Positions 1 to 6,007 of a stretch of DNA of 40,553 nucleotides are shown here, one piece after another (positions within the stretch are counted from its first letter, which is position 1; every line of letters starts with the position of its first letter). The translations under genes were made by a program, and so were the position numbers. The stretch is from positions 9,116-49,668 of the forward strand of contig NZ_AOMF01000166.1 in the NCBI RefSeq assembly GCF_000336715.1, in the 5' to 3' direction. The notes under the pieces were generated by a model. The model did no database searches and was not told the origin of the DNA. It saw only the letters and a program-made list of their open reading frames with translations. The DNA is from Halococcus thailandensis JCM 13552 (GTDB taxonomy: Archaea > Halobacteriota > Halobacteria > Halobacteriales > Halococcaceae).

Positions 1-23
1 TCAGAGATGTGTATAAGAGACAG
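1..23. other. Sequencing adapter remnant (Tn5/Nextera mosaic end)
   Basis: Positions 5-23 read AGATGTGTATAAGAGACAG, the 19-bp Tn5 mosaic end used in Nextera libraries. It sits at the very first bases of the contig. Genomic sequence apparently begins at base 24, where the thrS reading frame becomes interpretable. This is an assembly artefact, not a transposon. Confidence 0.95.
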
Positions 24-76
24 CGCTCGACCTGCAGTTCGGAGCCGTCCGGCAGCGTCACGACGACATCGCTCAT
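24..76 (-). CDS. thrS: Threonyl-tRNA synthetase, N-terminal fragment (partial)
   Basis: Reading the minus strand from the ATG at 76 gives MSDVVVTLPDGSELQVER before the frame meets the adapter. This matches the start of the N-terminal TGS domain of archaeal threonyl-tRNA synthetase, which charges tRNA-Thr in the cytoplasm. Only 17 to 18 codons are present and the rest lies off the left edge. The TLPDGSEL pattern is characteristic, but so short a fragment leaves another TGS-domain protein possible. It lies downstream of, and on the same strand as, the DUF5802-like gene, 61 bp away. Confidence 0.6.
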
Positions 77-96
77 GGCATCGATAGGTTCCACGC

Positions 97-110
97 GGGG
101 GATAAGCCTG
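97..110 (-). promoter_or_regulatory. Possible TATA-like element for thrS
   Basis: On the minus strand GGCTTATCC is centred about 28-29 bp before the thrS ATG. This is the spacing expected for a leaderless haloarchaeal transcript. It is the only AT-leaning stretch in this short gap. Confidence 0.35.
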
Positions 111-137
111 TTGAGACGACGCCTCCGTCGCGACTCC

Positions 138-488
138 TCAGACCGCTTGCCCGGAGAGGCGCAACAGCTGTGCGGCGCGGTCGGCCTTGGCGAGGAACAC
201 CTCTCGGAGAGTGGGCGGCGTCTCGATGCGGGTCTCGTCGAGTAGCGACTCGGGCACCCAGAGCGTGTCCTGGGGCACACCGCTGTCGCCGTCGACGGCG
301 AAGTGGCTCGTTTCGAGCTTCATCACCAGCGGCAGGTCGGTCCGTTCGATCCCCTCGCCGGCGGCGTACAGCTGCTCGTTGAGCCGCTCGTGGGTGGCAC
401 GCTGGATGAACGCGCCCGCAGCCTCGTCGGGCGTGGGTTCGATGGAGAGCCGGCCGACGTAGTAGCCGCGCGAGAATCGTTCGAACAT
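138..488 (-). CDS. Haloarchaeal conserved protein, DUF5802-like
   Basis: A 116-residue protein beginning MFERFSRGYYVGRL and ending in a basic, leucine-containing tail. I recognise the opening and the internal VMKLETSHFAV stretch as the haloarchaeal DUF5802 type, of unknown function. The frame is open further upstream to 578, but the extra 30 residues are arginine-rich and non-acidic, unlike a haloarchaeal coding start. The ATG at 488 gives the conserved N-terminus. There is no signal peptide or membrane segment, so it is probably cytoplasmic. It lies just upstream of thrS on the same strand. Function is unknown. Confidence 0.7.
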   Translation of the reverse strand: MFERFSRGYYVGRLSIEPTPDEAAGAFIQRATHERLNEQLYAAGEGIERTDLPLVMKLETSHFAVDGDSGVPQDTLWVPESLLDETRIETPPTLREVFLAKADRAAQLLRLSGQAV

Positions 489-535
489 GCTATGTGTATC
501 ACTACCACACGATCGGGGATAAGCGTTTCCGCGCG

Positions 536-679
536 TCAGTCGTGCCCCCAATCGGAGATGCCGAGCACGACGTCGCACTCGGGACAGGTCCAGACCTTCG
601 GCGTGCTCGCGGCGCTGGCCTGCTGGAGTCGCTCCGTCCAGGTGCTGATATCGGCCTCACAGTGTGGGCAACGAGCCAT
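536..679 (-). CDS. Small zinc-ribbon protein (47 residues)
   Basis: Reading the minus strand from the ATG at 679 to the TGA at 536-538 gives a 47-residue protein. It opens MARCPHCEADISTW and carries a second pair in WTCPECDVVLGISDWGHD. The two CPxC knuckles at residues 4-7 and 32-35 are spaced as in a zinc ribbon that binds one Zn ion. Such mini-proteins are common and usually uncharacterised in haloarchaea; nucleic-acid or protein binding is a reasonable inference only. It lies 47 bp upstream of the DUF5802-like gene on the same strand and may share its transcript. It is too short for most gene callers. Confidence 0.75.
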   Translation of the reverse strand: MARCPHCEADISTWTERLQQASAASTPKVWTCPECDVVLGISDWGHD

Positions 680-797
680 GTCTTGTCGTACCACAGGAAC
701 CCACTTGTAGTTTCGGGCGGTCCAGCCGATGGATACAGTCGGATCGGGGCACGAACGGCCAGCGCGCTTTTACTGCTCGACCCCCGAACGACAGTCA

Positions 798-1367
798 GTG
801 AACACGAACGCCGTCGCGGTCGTTCTCGCTTCGATACTGTTCTGTGGACTCGTGGGCGTCGGTGTCGGGCCACAGCTCGGAGCGACCGAAACGACCACTC
901 ACACTGCGAGCGAGGACGTTGGCCACGACGTCTCGGTGTTCATGCAGCGCGGCGTCGCCACAGCCAACAGTTCGGTCGATACAGGCATGTGGGTTGCGGC
1001 CTTCGAGACCGCCGAGAACCAATCGCGGAGGGAGGCGCTGGTCGCCAAGCGTGCGGCGACACTCAGCGTGCGCCTCGACAGGCTCGCGACCCGCATCGAG
1101 ACGTTCCGGACGCAAGCGAACGGCTCCCCCAGCCACAAAGCACGGAGAGCACGCCTCGCCGCCGACCGCGACGCCCTCAGCACCGCCATCAGCGAGGCAA
1201 AGACGACCGCGACGAGCGAGGGCGTGAACGCGTCCTCGCTCGACCAGCTCGGCCAGCGCGTCGAGAACCTCTCGGCGGTTCCGACGGCGAGCAACGGGAG
1301 CCCACAAACTCCCGACCGAACCCCCGGAACGGCGGATACACGAACGAGCGATCGAACCGACCGCTAA
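798..1367 (+). CDS. Predicted secreted helical protein of unknown function
   Basis: A 189-residue protein if the GTG at 798 is used. The N-terminus VNTNAVAVVLASILFCGLVGVGV is a single hydrophobic segment that fits a signal peptide or signal anchor. The rest is Ala/Arg/Glu-rich and probably helical or coiled-coil (residues about 40-155), with NSS, NQS, NGS and NAS sites that could be glycosylated. The C-terminus is a Pro/Thr/Asp-rich low-complexity tail. An upstream in-frame ATG (729) would add 23 residues ahead of the signal and is less likely. The gene ends 37 bp before the HTH regulator on the same strand, an arrangement I associate with haloarchaeal secreted-protein/regulator pairs. Function is unknown. 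Confidence 0.6.
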   Translation: MNTNAVAVVLASILFCGLVGVGVGPQLGATETTTHTASEDVGHDVSVFMQRGVATANSSVDTGMWVAAFETAENQSRREALVAKRAATLSVRLDRLATRIETFRTQANGSPSHKARRARLAADRDALSTAISEAKTTATSEGVNASSLDQLGQRVENLSAVPTASNGSPQTPDRTPGTADTRTSDRTDR

Positions 1368-1404
1368 GACAACGTTTTACGCCTCGGGCACTAACCGTAA
1401 GTGA

Positions 1405-2082
1405 ATGGACTCCGCGGCGCTGCTCGACCTTCTCGGCAACGAGAACCGCCGACGCATCCTCCGATTACTCGCCCAGCGGCCGTTTTACGTCACCGAGATC
1501 AGCGACTCGCTCGGCGTGAGCCCGAAGGCCGTCATCGACCATCTCCGGAAGCTGGAGGAGGCAGGGCTGGTCGAGAGCCACGTCGACGACGGCCGTCGGA
1601 AGTACTTCCGCATCGCACGCAATCTCAGACTGGAGGTGAACGTCTCGCCGTACGAGTTCGGTGCCAAAAGCGCCTATCCGGCGAGTTCGAGCCTCGATCT
1701 CACGACCTGTCGGTACGTCACCATCGACGTCTCGCGAACGGAGACGAGCGATCTCGCTGAACTCGCCGCCGATCTCCGTCGGTTCGAGCGACTGGAGGAC
1801 GAGCTCTCACTGGCCCAGCGCTGGGTGCAAGGTCGGCTGGCAGCACTACACGACACGCTCACCGATCGCCTCCAGGACCGACTGAACAGCGACGGGATCG
1901 GCGACCACGGCGACGCGCGCTTCTGTGCGGAGGTGCTCGGTGCCATCGAGACCGGCACCGATACCGCCGACGCGATCGCCGAACGGCTGGGCGTCCCGCT
2001 GGCGATCGTCGAGGACGCGCTCGATCTGCTGGCGACGAACGATCTCGTCCGTCGTGAAGACGGACAGTGGACCGTCGAATGA
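1405..2082 (+). CDS. ArsR-like winged-helix transcriptional regulator with second C-terminal HTH
   Basis: A 225-residue protein. Residues 1-80 form an ArsR-type winged helix (GNENRRRILRLLAQRPFYVTEISDSLGVSPKAVIDHLRKLEEAGLVES, read here in pieces: recognition helix near SPKAVIDHLRKL, wing near DDGRRKYF). A central segment contains a likely coiled coil (about 115-160). Residues 175-225 look like a second HTH (TADAIAERLGVPLAIVEDALDLLATNDLV). It should be a DNA-binding regulator; no ligand or metal site is evident. It follows the secreted helical protein closely and is probably co-transcribed. Its 3' end and downstream flank recur as a decayed copy at 3845-3965, beyond the inserted tnpB element. 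Confidence 0.8.
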   Translation: MDSAALLDLLGNENRRRILRLLAQRPFYVTEISDSLGVSPKAVIDHLRKLEEAGLVESHVDDGRRKYFRIARNLRLEVNVSPYEFGAKSAYPASSSLDLTTCRYVTIDVSRTETSDLAELAADLRRFERLEDELSLAQRWVQGRLAALHDTLTDRLQDRLNSDGIGDHGDARFCAEVLGAIETGTDTADAIAERLGVPLAIVEDALDLLATNDLVRREDGQWTVE

Positions 2083-2163
2083 CGGATCGCCGGGAAGGAG
2101 AGCAAGCAGAGGAGTAGCTGCGTACAGGGAACTAAATATATCAAACCATCACTAGGATTCATT

Positions 2164-2185
2164 ACAGAACAGACGGTAGTTCTGT
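2164..2185. repeat. Short inverted repeat between regulator gene and IS element
   Basis: ACAGAAC (2164-2170) and GTTCTGT (2179-2185) form a 7-bp perfect stem with an 8-nt loop, 81 bp beyond the regulator stop. It could be a terminator-like hairpin or a subterminal part of the IS left end. No U-tract follows, so terminator function is weakly supported. Confidence 0.4.
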
Positions 2186-2207
2186 TATGTGAAAAACAGG
2201 CGCAAAA

Positions 2208-2227
2208 CCTCGCGCTTCAGCGCGGGG
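2208..2227 (+). repeat. Left-end hairpin of the tnpB element
   Basis: CCTCGCGC (2208-2215) pairs with GCGCGGGG (2220-2227) across a TTCA loop, giving an 8-bp stem with one T-G pair. It mirrors the right-end hairpin in stem length, wobble position and loop. Imperfect palindromes at both ends are the TnpA recognition structures in this family. Confidence 0.65.
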
Positions 2228-2364
2228 ATACGCGCCGTCAACTGTATCATGGTACCGTTCACCTACCGGTTACACGGCGATAACGGGCCGGATATTCGTC
2301 ACCAATCCAATAAACATATACTTAACTCTGTAACTCATAACTGGTTACGTACAACGTTCCGCCG

Positions 2365-3648
2365 ATGCACGACCACCGCACCCACCGAGCGACGATCACC
2401 AACCACTCACAGGTGAGTGACGACCTCGACAGGTGTGGCTGGAGTGTGTCGAAACTGTGGAACGTTGGTCTATACCACATCCAAACCGAATGGGACACTA
2501 CCGGTGAGATTCCCGGTGAAGGCGACCTCAAAAGCGAGCTGAAAGGTCATGAGAAATACACGGATTTGCAGTCACAATCCAGTCAGCGCGTTCTGGAAGA
2601 ACTCGCTGAAGCCTTTCACTCGTGGTACGGGTCGTCCGACACGCGGGACAACCCGCCCGGATTCCGCAAACGCAATTACTACGACGAGGACGGCAACCTC
2701 GTTCACGAGGAACACCCGCGTTCCACGGTGACGTGGAAACAGAAGGGGATCCGTCACGATACCGAGAACGATCGCCTTCGACTCTCGAAGGGCTTCAACC
2801 ACAAGGAGAGTCGCGACGACTACATCCTCTGTGAATACGACACCCGTGACGACGTTGCTATCGAAAACGTCCAGCAGGTGCGCGCGGTGTACGAACACGG
2901 TGAGTGGCGGTTGCACATCGTCTGCAAACACGAGATTGAGACGCCCGATCCGCCCGGCGACGAAACCGCCGGAATCGACCTCGGCATCTGTAACTTCGCC
3001 GCCGTTGCGTACAGCAACGACGAAGCCACGCTGTATCCGGGCAACTACCTCAAAGAGAACGAGTACTACTTCACGAAAGAAGTGGCGAAATGCGACCGTT
3101 CGTGGAGCAATCGGGCGACTCGTCTCAATCATAAACGTACCGAGCGTCGGAGCCAGTTCATCCACGCGTGGGCAAAACACGTCGTTGAAGATGCCAAAGA
3201 GAACAACGTCGGGAGGATCGCGATTGGTGACCTCGGTGGTATCCGCGACGATGAGAACGGTGACGCGGTGAACTGGGGCAAGCACGGCAACCTTGATTTG
3301 CACGGGTGGCCGTTCGACAAGGCCACGAAGGTTCTTACGTACAAGGCGAAGGCCGAAGGTATCACGGTGGATGCGGACGTTTCCGAGCGAGATACATCGA
3401 AGACCTGTTCGGCGTGTGGAAAGATAGCCGATCGGCAGCGCGTCGAACGTGGCTTGTACCGGTGCGAAGTGTGTGGTATGACGGCGAATGCAGATGTGAA
3501 TGGAGCAGAGAATATCAGACGGAGAAGTAACTCCGAGTCGCCATCGGGCGATAGGAGTACCGGCTGGTTGGCACAGCCAGTGGTCCATCTTCATGATCGG
3601 ACGCACGGATTCTCACCGGGCGCACCCGTGGTGGACTGCAAACCCTAA
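2365..3648 (+). CDS. tnpB: RNA-guided endonuclease TnpB (IS200/IS605 family)
   Basis: A 427-residue protein of TnpB size. TnpB uses a right-end RNA to cut DNA matching the flank next to a short motif, helping the element persist. RuvC-I is seen in GIDLGICNFAAV (Asp, about residue 203). The zinc finger is CSACG...CEVCG (about 350-373), and RuvC-III is ADVNGAENI (Asp, about 379). The RuvC-II segment reads IAIGDLGGIRDDENG, with Gly where most TnpBs have the catalytic Glu. A tail of about 45 residues follows RuvC-III. An AT-rich stretch at 2306-2322 may be its promoter. No tnpA is present. It looks intact, with no frameshift. Confidence 0.88.
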   Translation: MHDHRTHRATITNHSQVSDDLDRCGWSVSKLWNVGLYHIQTEWDTTGEIPGEGDLKSELKGHEKYTDLQSQSSQRVLEELAEAFHSWYGSSDTRDNPPGFRKRNYYDEDGNLVHEEHPRSTVTWKQKGIRHDTENDRLRLSKGFNHKESRDDYILCEYDTRDDVAIENVQQVRAVYEHGEWRLHIVCKHEIETPDPPGDETAGIDLGICNFAAVAYSNDEATLYPGNYLKENEYYFTKEVAKCDRSWSNRATRLNHKRTERRSQFIHAWAKHVVEDAKENNVGRIAIGDLGGIRDDENGDAVNWGKHGNLDLHGWPFDKATKVLTYKAKAEGITVDADVSERDTSKTCSACGKIADRQRVERGLYRCEVCGMTANADVNGAENIRRRSNSESPSGDRSTGWLAQPVVHLHDRTHGFSPGAPVVDCKP

Positions 3649-3660
3649 TATCCCAACGAG

Positions 3661-3695
3661 GAATCCTCGCCCTTCAGGGCGGGGAGGATGTCAAC
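3661..3695 (+). ncRNA. Right-end hairpin, probable 3' scaffold of the TnpB omega RNA
   Basis: CCTCGCCC (3665-3672) pairs with GGGCGGGG (3677-3684) across a TTCA loop; ATCCTC (3663-3668) can alternatively pair with GAGGAT (3684-3689). It starts 12 bp after the tnpB stop and ends in GTCAAC. In this family the guide RNA runs through the 3' end of tnpB and this hairpin, and the roughly 16-20 bases after the right end act as guide. By that rule the guide would begin near 3695. The 5' end of the RNA cannot be placed. Confidence 0.55.
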
Positions 3696-3844
3696 GTCAG
3701 TATATTCGCTGGTGCAGCGTTCGGTCACTTCTCACGGGATAACGCCTCGCCGCCCGAGCCAGACGAAGCGAGCGCTGACGCGATGTCTCCGACGAGCTAA
3801 ATCAACCTCCACTGCGACTGTTAATTACGTCCTATAAGGAGGCT

Positions 3845-3919
3845 GACGACAGTCGTCAAGCACCGCACTCGATCTGCTGGCGACCAACGGTTTCGTTCGT
3901 CGTGAAGACGAACAGTGAG
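3845..3919 (+). pseudogene. Decayed 3' fragment of an ArsR-like regulator gene (paralogue of 1405-2082)
   Basis: Positions 3865-3917 match 2017-2069, the 3' end of the upstream regulator, at 47 of 53 bases by my hand count. The encoded stretch is ALDLLATNGFVRREDEQ then stop, against ALDLLATNDLVRREDGQ in the intact gene. Just upstream the similarity continues (CGTCAAG against CGTCGAG) with a one-base insertion that breaks the frame. Weaker similarity continues downstream to about 3965. The rest of the gap (3696-3844) shows nothing recognisable. The simplest reading is a former tandem paralogue, mostly deleted, with the IS now lying between the two 3' ends. Confidence 0.75.
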
Positions 3920-4042
3920 CCGGCGAACGACGAATCGGTGGTGAGTGTCTGCAAGCAGGGAGTGGTGGTTGTCGAAAGCAGTCGACCATCCCGTGGATCC
4001 GATTTCGCAACCGCTATGCATCCGGGTTTTCATGCCTCAATG

Positions 4043-4366
4043 ATGGTCTCAGCGTGGCTGTACCTCGTCGTTGCAGCGATCTTCGAAACCGGCTGGGCGC
4101 TCGGTCTCGAACTCTCGGACGGTTTCACGAAACTCGTCCCCAGCGTCGCGACGGTGATTTCGATGGCCATCAGCGTCGTGTTGCTGGCCAGAGCCGTCCA
4201 GTCGCTCCCGATCGGCACGGCCTACGCCGTCTGGACGGGCATTGGAGCCGCCCTGACGGCCATTCTGGGCGTCGTTCTGTTCGACGAGGCCTCGAGCATC
4301 GCCCGCTTCGGGTTCATCGGTCTCATCGTCGCTGGCGTCGTCGGACTAGAGGTTACGGGCCATTGA
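4043..4366 (+). CDS. SMR-family exporter, SugE/Gdx-like
   Basis: A 107-residue, four-helix protein of typical small multidrug resistance length, acting as a dimer in the membrane. The first helix reads YLVVAAIFETGWALGLELSDGF, with the conserved membrane Glu14-equivalent in IFETGWA. The later stretch LPIGTAYAVWTGIGAALTAILGVVLF is the SMR signature. The GWALGL and SLPIGTAYAVWTGIGA pattern resembles the SugE/Gdx branch (guanidinium or quaternary ammonium export) more than EmrE. The frame is open upstream to 3902, but that extension runs through the pseudogene remnant, so an ATG at 4040 or 4043 is preferred. Proton-coupled export is known for the family; the substrate here is inferred. Confidence 0.85.
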   Translation: MVSAWLYLVVAAIFETGWALGLELSDGFTKLVPSVATVISMAISVVLLARAVQSLPIGTAYAVWTGIGAALTAILGVVLFDEASSIARFGFIGLIVAGVVGLEVTGH

Positions 4367-4437
4367 GGCGATCTCCACGACTCCGATAGAGCCGCCTGAT
4401 TTGACGGAATGAGGAGTGAGCTCCAGAGTACTGCGCG

Positions 4438-4920
4438 CTACAACTCGCGCGTCAACCCGTCGCGTAGATCACGTCCGAAGTAGTGCCCGACGAGTCCGGC
4501 GAGTAGTCCGACGCCGGCGGCGACAGCGATGACCGGAGCGCCAACTCCGCCGATCGTCAGTGCAAAGTAATCGAGCAGCGTGCCGACGGCAGGCACGAGC
4601 GCACCAGCCAGACCGGCTTCGACGTAGTGGCGGCGCTCGCTCGCCGCGCCGAGCGCAAAGGTCGCGAAAAAGACGCCGACATATCTGAGTATCGCGCCGA
4701 GAATCGGGACGAACCCACCGAGAACGACGCCGACAGCGGTGAGCGCGAGCGCGACGACGAACGTTCGCACCGAGAAAACGTCCTCCGCTCGCTCGCGCAG
4801 CGTCGGGCCGTCGCTCGCCGTCGCCGGTTCGTCGTCGACCGCCTCGGACGTGGTCTCGACCTCCGCGAGCAGCTCCTCGGTGTCGCGGGTCGTCGTCTGT
4901 TCGCCGGCGCGGTCGGCCAT
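4438..4920 (-). CDS. Haloarchaeal membrane protein, DUF456-like
   Basis: A 160-residue protein. Residues 1-45 are an acidic, Thr/Glu-rich cytoplasmic tail. Several hydrophobic segments follow (about 52-72, 77-97, 104-122 and 126-146), rich in Gly and Ala, including VGVVLGGFVPILGAILRYVGVFFATFALGA. The C-terminus GHYFGRDLRDGLTREL is charged. The pattern resembles the small Gly-rich DUF456-type membrane proteins, whose role is unknown. It lies between the SMR gene (convergent) and the R2-like gene (same strand, 64 bp upstream). The start ATG at 4918-4920 is followed by MADRAGEQ, a credible haloarchaeal N-terminus. Confidence 0.65.
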   Translation of the reverse strand: MADRAGEQTTTRDTEELLAEVETTSEAVDDEPATASDGPTLRERAEDVFSVRTFVVALALTAVGVVLGGFVPILGAILRYVGVFFATFALGAASERRHYVEAGLAGALVPAVGTLLDYFALTIGGVGAPVIAVAAGVGLLAGLVGHYFGRDLRDGLTREL

Positions 4921-4984
4921 ACGGGAACGTGTGCCCCGAACGACATGGACCTTTCCCTGTCGACCGGTTCGATTGACGAACCCC

Positions 4985-5875
4985 TCAGTCGCCGAGCGCG
5001 GTCAGTTCGTCGACATCGGGGATCGAATCGTTCGCGGCGGTGATCTGCTGCATGCGCTGGCCGTGTTTGCTGGTGGCGTATTCGACGAGTTCGTTCGGCT
5101 CGATGCCCGGTTCGTCGCTCTCGTAGTCGGGGATCGACGCCTGCACTAGCGGGAGCAGTTCGCCGACGGTGTCCTCGATGACCGACGGATCGACCCGTTC
5201 GCTCTCGACGAGCTCCTTGAGTTTCGCCATGCCGAAGCCGACGTGGCGACCCTCGTCGCTACGGATCGAGGTGAGTCCTTCGACGAGCCCCGGCAGATGC
5301 GGTACGTCGGGGTAGGTGTCGGTGTCGAACTGGCGAGTGAGTCCGTAGTAGCCGGTCTGAGCGAGGATTCCCTCGACGGTCATGTGGTAATGTGAGTACG
5401 CCTTCGCGCGGTTTTCGGGCGTGTCGTCGTCGAGCAGCCGTGCCATCGCGCGCTCGTTGCGCTCGAACAGCTCGTCGTACTCGTCGGAGAACCATCGTTC
5501 GTCGGCTGGCGAACTGCGCTCGGCACCGCGGTCGTCTTCGGCCGGATGAATGACTTCGCGCCAGTACCGATCGAAGAAGTCGGCGTGTTTGGCCTCCTCG
5601 TAGAGCTGAGTCGTGATGAACAGCTGATCCTCGAAATCGTCGAGGACGACCGACAGCGGCGCGAGGTCCTCGGCGACGGCGTCCTCGCCAGCGCCGAACA
5701 GGGCTAGCGCGCGCTTGAGCCCCTCGAAACCGACGTCGTCGAGATCGGCCAGCGCCTCGCGATCGGCCGCGAGATCGATCTCGTGGGGATCCCAGTGTTT
5801 CTCGACGGCGTGACGGTAGTAGCGGTACGTTCGTGCGTCGGTGTCGATCTGCATCGACGGTTCGGTCCCCGACAT
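4985..5875 (-). CDS. R2-like di-metal protein (ribonucleotide reductase beta-like / R2lox-like)
   Basis: A 296-residue ferritin-fold protein. Metal-ligand motifs are visible: an early acidic ligand near AVAEDLAPL (about 69), EEAKH in LYEEAKHADFFDRY (93-97), then TVEGILAQTGYYG and SDEGRHVGFG supplying the second Glu pair and His. This is the pattern of class I RNR R2 proteins and of the related R2-like ligand-binding oxidases. Haloarchaea carry such genes away from a partner alpha subunit, and none is here, so an R2lox-type Mn/Fe oxidase is at least as likely as RNR. The start could be GTG 5896, ATG 5875 or ATG 5854; 5875 fits the shared TATA box at 5929-5941. Confidence 0.75.
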   Translation of the reverse strand: MSGTEPSMQIDTDARTYRYYRHAVEKHWDPHEIDLAADREALADLDDVGFEGLKRALALFGAGEDAVAEDLAPLSVVLDDFEDQLFITTQLYEEAKHADFFDRYWREVIHPAEDDRGAERSSPADERWFSDEYDELFERNERAMARLLDDDTPENRAKAYSHYHMTVEGILAQTGYYGLTRQFDTDTYPDVPHLPGLVEGLTSIRSDEGRHVGFGMAKLKELVESERVDPSVIEDTVGELLPLVQASIPDYESDEPGIEPNELVEYATSKHGQRMQQITAANDSIPDVDELTALGD

Positions 5876-5928
5876 CTCGTGCGAGCTACGCACCACCGGC
5901 CCATGAAGCTCCTGCCAGCTCGACGGGG

Positions 5929-5941
5929 ATATTTATATATC
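5929..5941. promoter_or_regulatory. Shared TATA-rich core of the divergent R2-like/gatD promoters
   Basis: GGATATTTATATATC is nearly symmetrical and reads as a TATA box on both strands. It lies about 60 bp before the R2-like ATG and about 70 bp before the gatD ATG. This gives short leaders of about 30-45 nt on each side. It is the strongest AT-rich element in this 130-bp divergent gap. Confidence 0.6.
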
Positions 5942-6007
5942 GGCATGCGGTTCAGCGCGCGATCGGCGGAAGGACGAATTGAAGTCCGCGAGGGCGGTAG
6001 TCGAGAT

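Larger units (their letters stand above)
2205..3695 (+). mobile_element. IS200/IS605-type element with tnpB only (IS1341-like)
   Basis: A tnpB gene is bracketed by two hairpins of the same design in the same orientation (2208-2227 and 3665-3684). Both have a CCTCGC..TTCA..GCGGGG shape and both are followed shortly by GTCAAC (ending at 2242 and 3695). This is typical of haloarchaeal IS200/IS605-family elements that lack tnpA and move only if a TnpA is supplied in trans. There are no terminal inverted repeats or target duplication, as expected for this single-strand family. The exact left boundary cannot be fixed from one copy; the right end is probably at GTCAA(C) near 3694. Confidence 0.7.

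Noticed and set aside
5-23. A Tn5-like transposon end as a biological mobile element
   Set aside because: The exact hyperactive mosaic end at the contig edge is a library artefact; Tn5 is not expected in haloarchaea.
2572-3606. A 344-codon open frame on the minus strand inside tnpB
   Set aside because: It is the antisense shadow of tnpB, an effect of GC-rich codons; tnpB has recognisable RuvC and zinc motifs and the reverse frame has none.
3902-4042. A 47-residue N-terminal extension of the SMR exporter
   Set aside because: It runs through the regulator pseudogene and would make the protein longer than any typical SMR; ATG 4043 gives the conserved N-terminus.
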